Assembly: GCA_946404705.1 (NCBI GenBank) | Contig: CAMJES010000110.1 | Coordinates: 1 to 7,109 of the forward strand | Length of the DNA stretch: 7,109 nt | Direction of reading: 5' to 3' | Source: an uncultured Ruminococcus sp. | GTDB lineage: Bacteria > Bacillota > Clostridia > Oscillospirales > Ruminococcaceae | Shown here: piece by piece, positions 5,403 through 7,109 of the stretch | How the letters are laid out: the number at the start of each line of letters is the position of its first letter | Numbering within the stretch: the first letter of the stretch is position 1 | The notes under the pieces: model-generated | The model's input: only the letters and a program-made list of their open reading frames with translations | The model's database searches: none | What the model was told of the DNA's origin: nothing | Program-made: the position numbers and the translations under genes

Positions 5403-5432
5403 ATATTCGTATGATACGATATTTGGCTTTAT
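5403..5432 (+). terminator. Possible weak terminator after arsC
   Basis: ATAT-T-CGT (5403-5410) can pair with ACGATAT (5416-5422), leaving one bulged T and an ATGAT loop, followed by a T-rich stretch. The stem is short and AT-rich, so this is a marginal call, but it is the only hairpin between arsC and the next promoter. Confidence 0.3.
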
Positions 5433-5466
5433 TTTGAGTATGACCTAATAAATTTCCGAAAAATAC

Positions 5467-5495
5467 TGGACAAGCGGATAATTATATGGTATAAT
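5467..5495 (+). promoter_or_regulatory. Promoter of the PrsA-like lipoprotein gene
   Basis: TGGACA (5467-5472), 17 bases and a perfect TATAAT (5490-5495). Transcription would start near 5502, which places the ATG at 5499 upstream of the transcript and supports a downstream start codon. Confidence 0.82.
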
Positions 5496-5540
5496 ATAAT
5501 GTATTTAGTTGAATCATTTCATTGGAGGTTTATGATATTT

Positions 5541-6716
5541 ATGGCTAATTTCAAAAAAATATCCGCTGCAGCAGTCTGCTCGGCTATGATTTTATCACTT
5601 TCTGCCTGCGGAAACAATATTGCAGGCCCCGACACTACTTACGGTGCTGTAATTGACGGCTACAAAGTGCCTGCAGGCGTTTTTATCGCAATGCAGATGA
5701 ACGCTTATTATGACGCTGATTACTACACCGAGCCGACCGACGAAAATGCCGAGACCGAGGCTGTAACAACTACAGCTGCAACAGACGCTTCTTCTTCCGA
5801 AACAGAGGCTACGACTACAACTCCTTTCACCGACAAGGTTATTGAGGGCAAGCCTGTTCGCGAATGGATAAACGATGAAGCTACAAAGAGTATGCAGGAA
5901 TTCGTTGCTATTGAAAACAAGTTTGATGAGCTTGGTCTTGCATTTGAGGACAACGAAAAGGAAAAAAATCAGATATATCTTGATTCTATTTGGGAATACT
6001 ACGGCGAGAATTACGAAAACGCCGGCATCAGCGAGGATTCACAGCTTCTTATCATGCTCAACTCCACCAAGAAGAATTTGATTTTCGACCACTTCTATGC
6101 TGCAGGCGGAGAAAATGAGATATCCGAAGCTGATATCAAGGCTTATCTTAATGAAAACAACAAGCGCATAAACTACATTAAAATGGAACTTCGTGACGGT
6201 GAGGGCAACCTTCTCAAGTCCGAGGGCAAGGAAGAAATAAAGAAAATGGCTTTGGACTACATCGACCGCATCAACACCGGTGAAGATTTTGCAGCCGTAA
6301 GCCGTGAATACAGCGATTACTATGACAAGCTCGTTGCCGATGCAAAAGCTGCCGCTGCAGAAAGCACCGATACAGCCGATACCGCAACGACCGAAACAGC
6401 AAGCAGCTACACCGACAATGAGATCGTTGTTGAAAAAGACAGCAGCTATCCGTCCGAAGCTGTTGTAACAGAAAGCTTTAAATCCGATGTCGGCAGCGTT
6501 ATTCTTGTTGAAGAAGATGAAGTTTACTACGTTGTAAAGGTGCTTGATCTCTACTCTGACGAGAGTTTTTACAGCGACAATGAAAACTATGTGCGCCACC
6601 AGCTCAAGGACGATGAATTTGATGAAATGATAGAAACATGGACTGCAGCACAGACCGTTGAAAGGAACGAAGCTGCATACAAGCGTTACAAGATCGAAAA
6701 ATTCATGGAAAACTAA
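5541..6716 (+). CDS. Secreted PrsA/SurA-like lipoprotein with degenerate parvulin domain
   Basis: The preferred start at 5541 gives 391 residues beginning MANFKK, a lipoprotein signal peptide with lipobox LSAC (C23). GGAGG (5524-5528) is 12 bases upstream, a long gap; ATG 5532 is too close to it and ATG 5499 precedes the predicted transcription start. After the anchor comes YGAVIDGYKVPAGVF, typical of SurA/PrsA N-terminal domains, then a Thr/Glu/Ala-rich segment (about 74-95) and a helical region. Residues about 208-337 resemble parvulin: NYIKMEL, INTGEDFAAVSREYSD, and the end strand DEVYYVVKVLDLY. The usual histidine (SHIL) and the GGDLGWF-type core are absent, replaced by an Ala/Thr insert (about 266-289), so catalysis is doubtful. 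It is probably an extracytoplasmic folding chaperone. It has its own promoter and terminator, with no evident tie to the arsenic genes. Confidence 0.8.
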   Translation: MANFKKISAAAVCSAMILSLSACGNNIAGPDTTYGAVIDGYKVPAGVFIAMQMNAYYDADYYTEPTDENAETEAVTTTAATDASSSETEATTTTPFTDKVIEGKPVREWINDEATKSMQEFVAIENKFDELGLAFEDNEKEKNQIYLDSIWEYYGENYENAGISEDSQLLIMLNSTKKNLIFDHFYAAGGENEISEADIKAYLNENNKRINYIKMELRDGEGNLLKSEGKEEIKKMALDYIDRINTGEDFAAVSREYSDYYDKLVADAKAAAAESTDTADTATTETASSYTDNEIVVEKDSSYPSEAVVTESFKSDVGSVILVEEDEVYYVVKVLDLYSDESFYSDNENYVRHQLKDDEFDEMIETWTAAQTVERNEAAYKRYKIEKFMEN

Positions 6717-6724
6717 AAAAACTT

Positions 6725-6758
6725 AACGGCTTCACGAAAAATCGTGAAGCCGTTTTTT
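6725..6758 (+). terminator. Rho-independent terminator of the lipoprotein gene
   Basis: AACGGCTTCACGA (6725-6737) pairs perfectly with TCGTGAAGCCGTT (6742-6754) around an AAAA loop, followed by a run of T to 6758. It begins nine bases after the stop codon. A-rich sequence upstream could let it work in both directions. Confidence 0.95.
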
Positions 6759-6808
6759 ATGCGAAACAAAGCTTGTTCTTTTACATTCTCAAAGATAACC
6801 CCACTCTT

Positions 6809-6835
6809 CACACTCCACACTCCACACTCCACACT
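6809..6835. repeat. Heptanucleotide tandem repeat (CACACTC)
   Basis: Three full copies of CACACTC and a fourth lacking its last base run without mismatch from 6809 to 6835. They lie between two convergent terminators, outside any supported gene. Copy number of such repeats often varies by slippage. The period is far too short for a CRISPR array. Confidence 0.9.
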
Positions 6836-6870
6836 AAAAACGGTGTCCGAAATAAATTCGGACACCGTTT
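6836..6870 (-). terminator. Terminator of the alcohol dehydrogenase gene (possibly bidirectional)
   Basis: CGGTGTCCGAA (6841-6851) and TTCGGACACCG (6857-6867) form a perfect 11-base stem, extended by AAA/TTT to 14 pairs, with a five-base loop. Read on the minus strand it follows the dehydrogenase stop and ends in a T-run (6840-6836). Ts at 6868-6878 would also give a U-tract for plus-strand transcription. Confidence 0.93.
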
Positions 6871-6876
6871 GTTTTT

Positions 6877-7064
6877 TTATTTTGCGCTGTATGCGTTTCT
6901 GAGTATCTCTTCAAGTTCTGCTGCAGAAGCAACTCTCGGATTGCCTGCGATATCACGGTCATCAAGCGCTTTTTGCGCCATGAACGGAACGCCGTTCAGG
7001 AAATTAGCCTCTGCACCTGCTGCTTCAAAGCTTGAGGGAGCGCCGACTTCCTTCGCAAGCTTTT
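6877..7064 (-). CDS. Iron-containing alcohol dehydrogenase, C-terminal fragment
   Basis: The last 61 codons and stop of a minus-strand gene, cut at the adapter. Readable motifs are LAKEVGAPSSFEAAG, FMAQKALDDRDIAGNPRVAS and the ending LEEILRNAYSAK. The ALDD-(R/Q)-x-x-x-GNPR-x-x-x-x-x-EL-x-x-IL pattern matches the C-terminal helical domain of group III, metal-dependent alcohol dehydrogenases (FucO, AdhE C-terminal half, propanediol dehydrogenase types). These enzymes interconvert aldehydes and alcohols with NAD(P)H using a bound Fe2+; the metal ligands and nucleotide-binding domain are outside the window. It cannot be decided whether this is a stand-alone enzyme or the end of a bifunctional AdhE. 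The codon joining insert and adapter reads TAA, an artificial stop. A perfect hairpin terminator follows the real stop. Confidence 0.7.
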
Positions 7065-7109
7065 AGATCGGAAGAGCACACGTCTGAACTCCAGTCACCG
7101 GCTATGATA
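7065..7109 (+). other. Illumina TruSeq 3' (index) adapter, sequencing artefact
   Basis: AGATCGGAAGAGCACACGTC and the following bases to CCAGTCAC match the TruSeq index adapter. They are followed by CGGCTATG, which fits an 8-base i7 index (I recall it as D709), and then AT, the start of the constant P7 side. The final base departs from the expected sequence, probably a read-end error. The genomic insert ends at 7064. Confidence 0.97.

Noticed and set aside
5499..5540. Upstream starts for the lipoprotein at 5499 and 5532
   Set aside because: 5499 precedes the predicted transcription start, and 5532 is only three bases from GGAGG. The start at 5541 gives the cleanest lipoprotein signal, though its spacing of 12 bases is long.
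6039..6599. A 186-codon minus-strand open frame
   Set aside because: It is antisense to the lipoprotein gene, whose signal peptide, promoter and terminator are all on the plus strand; its composition simply mirrors that gene.
6809..6835. CRISPR array
   Set aside because: The unit is seven bases with no spacers; this is a simple tandem repeat.
6773..7066. A 97-codon plus-strand open frame
   Set aside because: It runs through a terminator, a tandem repeat and the antisense of the dehydrogenase fragment, and ends in adapter sequence.

Overview
This 7.1 kb fragment looks like a piece of a low-to-medium GC Firmicutes genome, most likely a gut clostridium of the Ruminococcus/Oscillospiraceae type. 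The clues are strong GGAGG ribosome binding sites, near-consensus sigma-A promoters with 17-base spacers, a LytTR-DUF3021 regulator, a C_GCAxxG_C_C redox protein and a PrsA-like lipoprotein. The taxonomic call is inference. Both ends are Illumina TruSeq adapter sequence (1-46 and 7065-7109), so this is a complete assembled contig with untrimmed adapters. The genomic insert is 47-7064, and the first and last genes are cut at the adapters.

Left arm, minus strand (47-2068): a LytTR DNA-binding domain fused in frame to a DUF3021 membrane domain lies upstream of a large, truncated multi-pass membrane protein. Each gene has its own promoter. The LytTR-DUF3021 promoter carries a dyad just upstream of its -35. 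The membrane-protein promoter sits exactly between two perfect 12-base inverted repeats, which makes it a candidate invertible promoter or operator pair.

Centre, plus strand (2257-5390): a GNAT acetyltransferase with a perfect consensus promoter is followed by an arsenic/thiol-redox cluster. Its genes are an ArsR repressor, a C_GCAxxG_C_C redox protein (8-base overlap with arsR), a DUF318/ArsP-like permease, a CKNC thioredoxin-fold protein and an ArsC-type arsenate reductase that starts at TTG. Both arsR and the permease are preceded by AT-rich inverted repeats sharing the 13-mer ATATATAGAAAGA. This suggests one repressor controlling two transcription units. The likely logic is that ArsC reduces arsenate, the small disulfide protein may recycle ArsC, and the permease exports trivalent arsenic or organoarsenical. 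No ArsB or Acr3 gene is present in the window.

Right arm (5499-7064): a secreted PrsA/SurA-like lipoprotein with a degenerate parvulin domain, a strong terminator, a heptanucleotide tandem repeat, a second terminator on the opposite strand, and the C-terminus of a minus-strand iron-containing alcohol dehydrogenase cut by the adapter.
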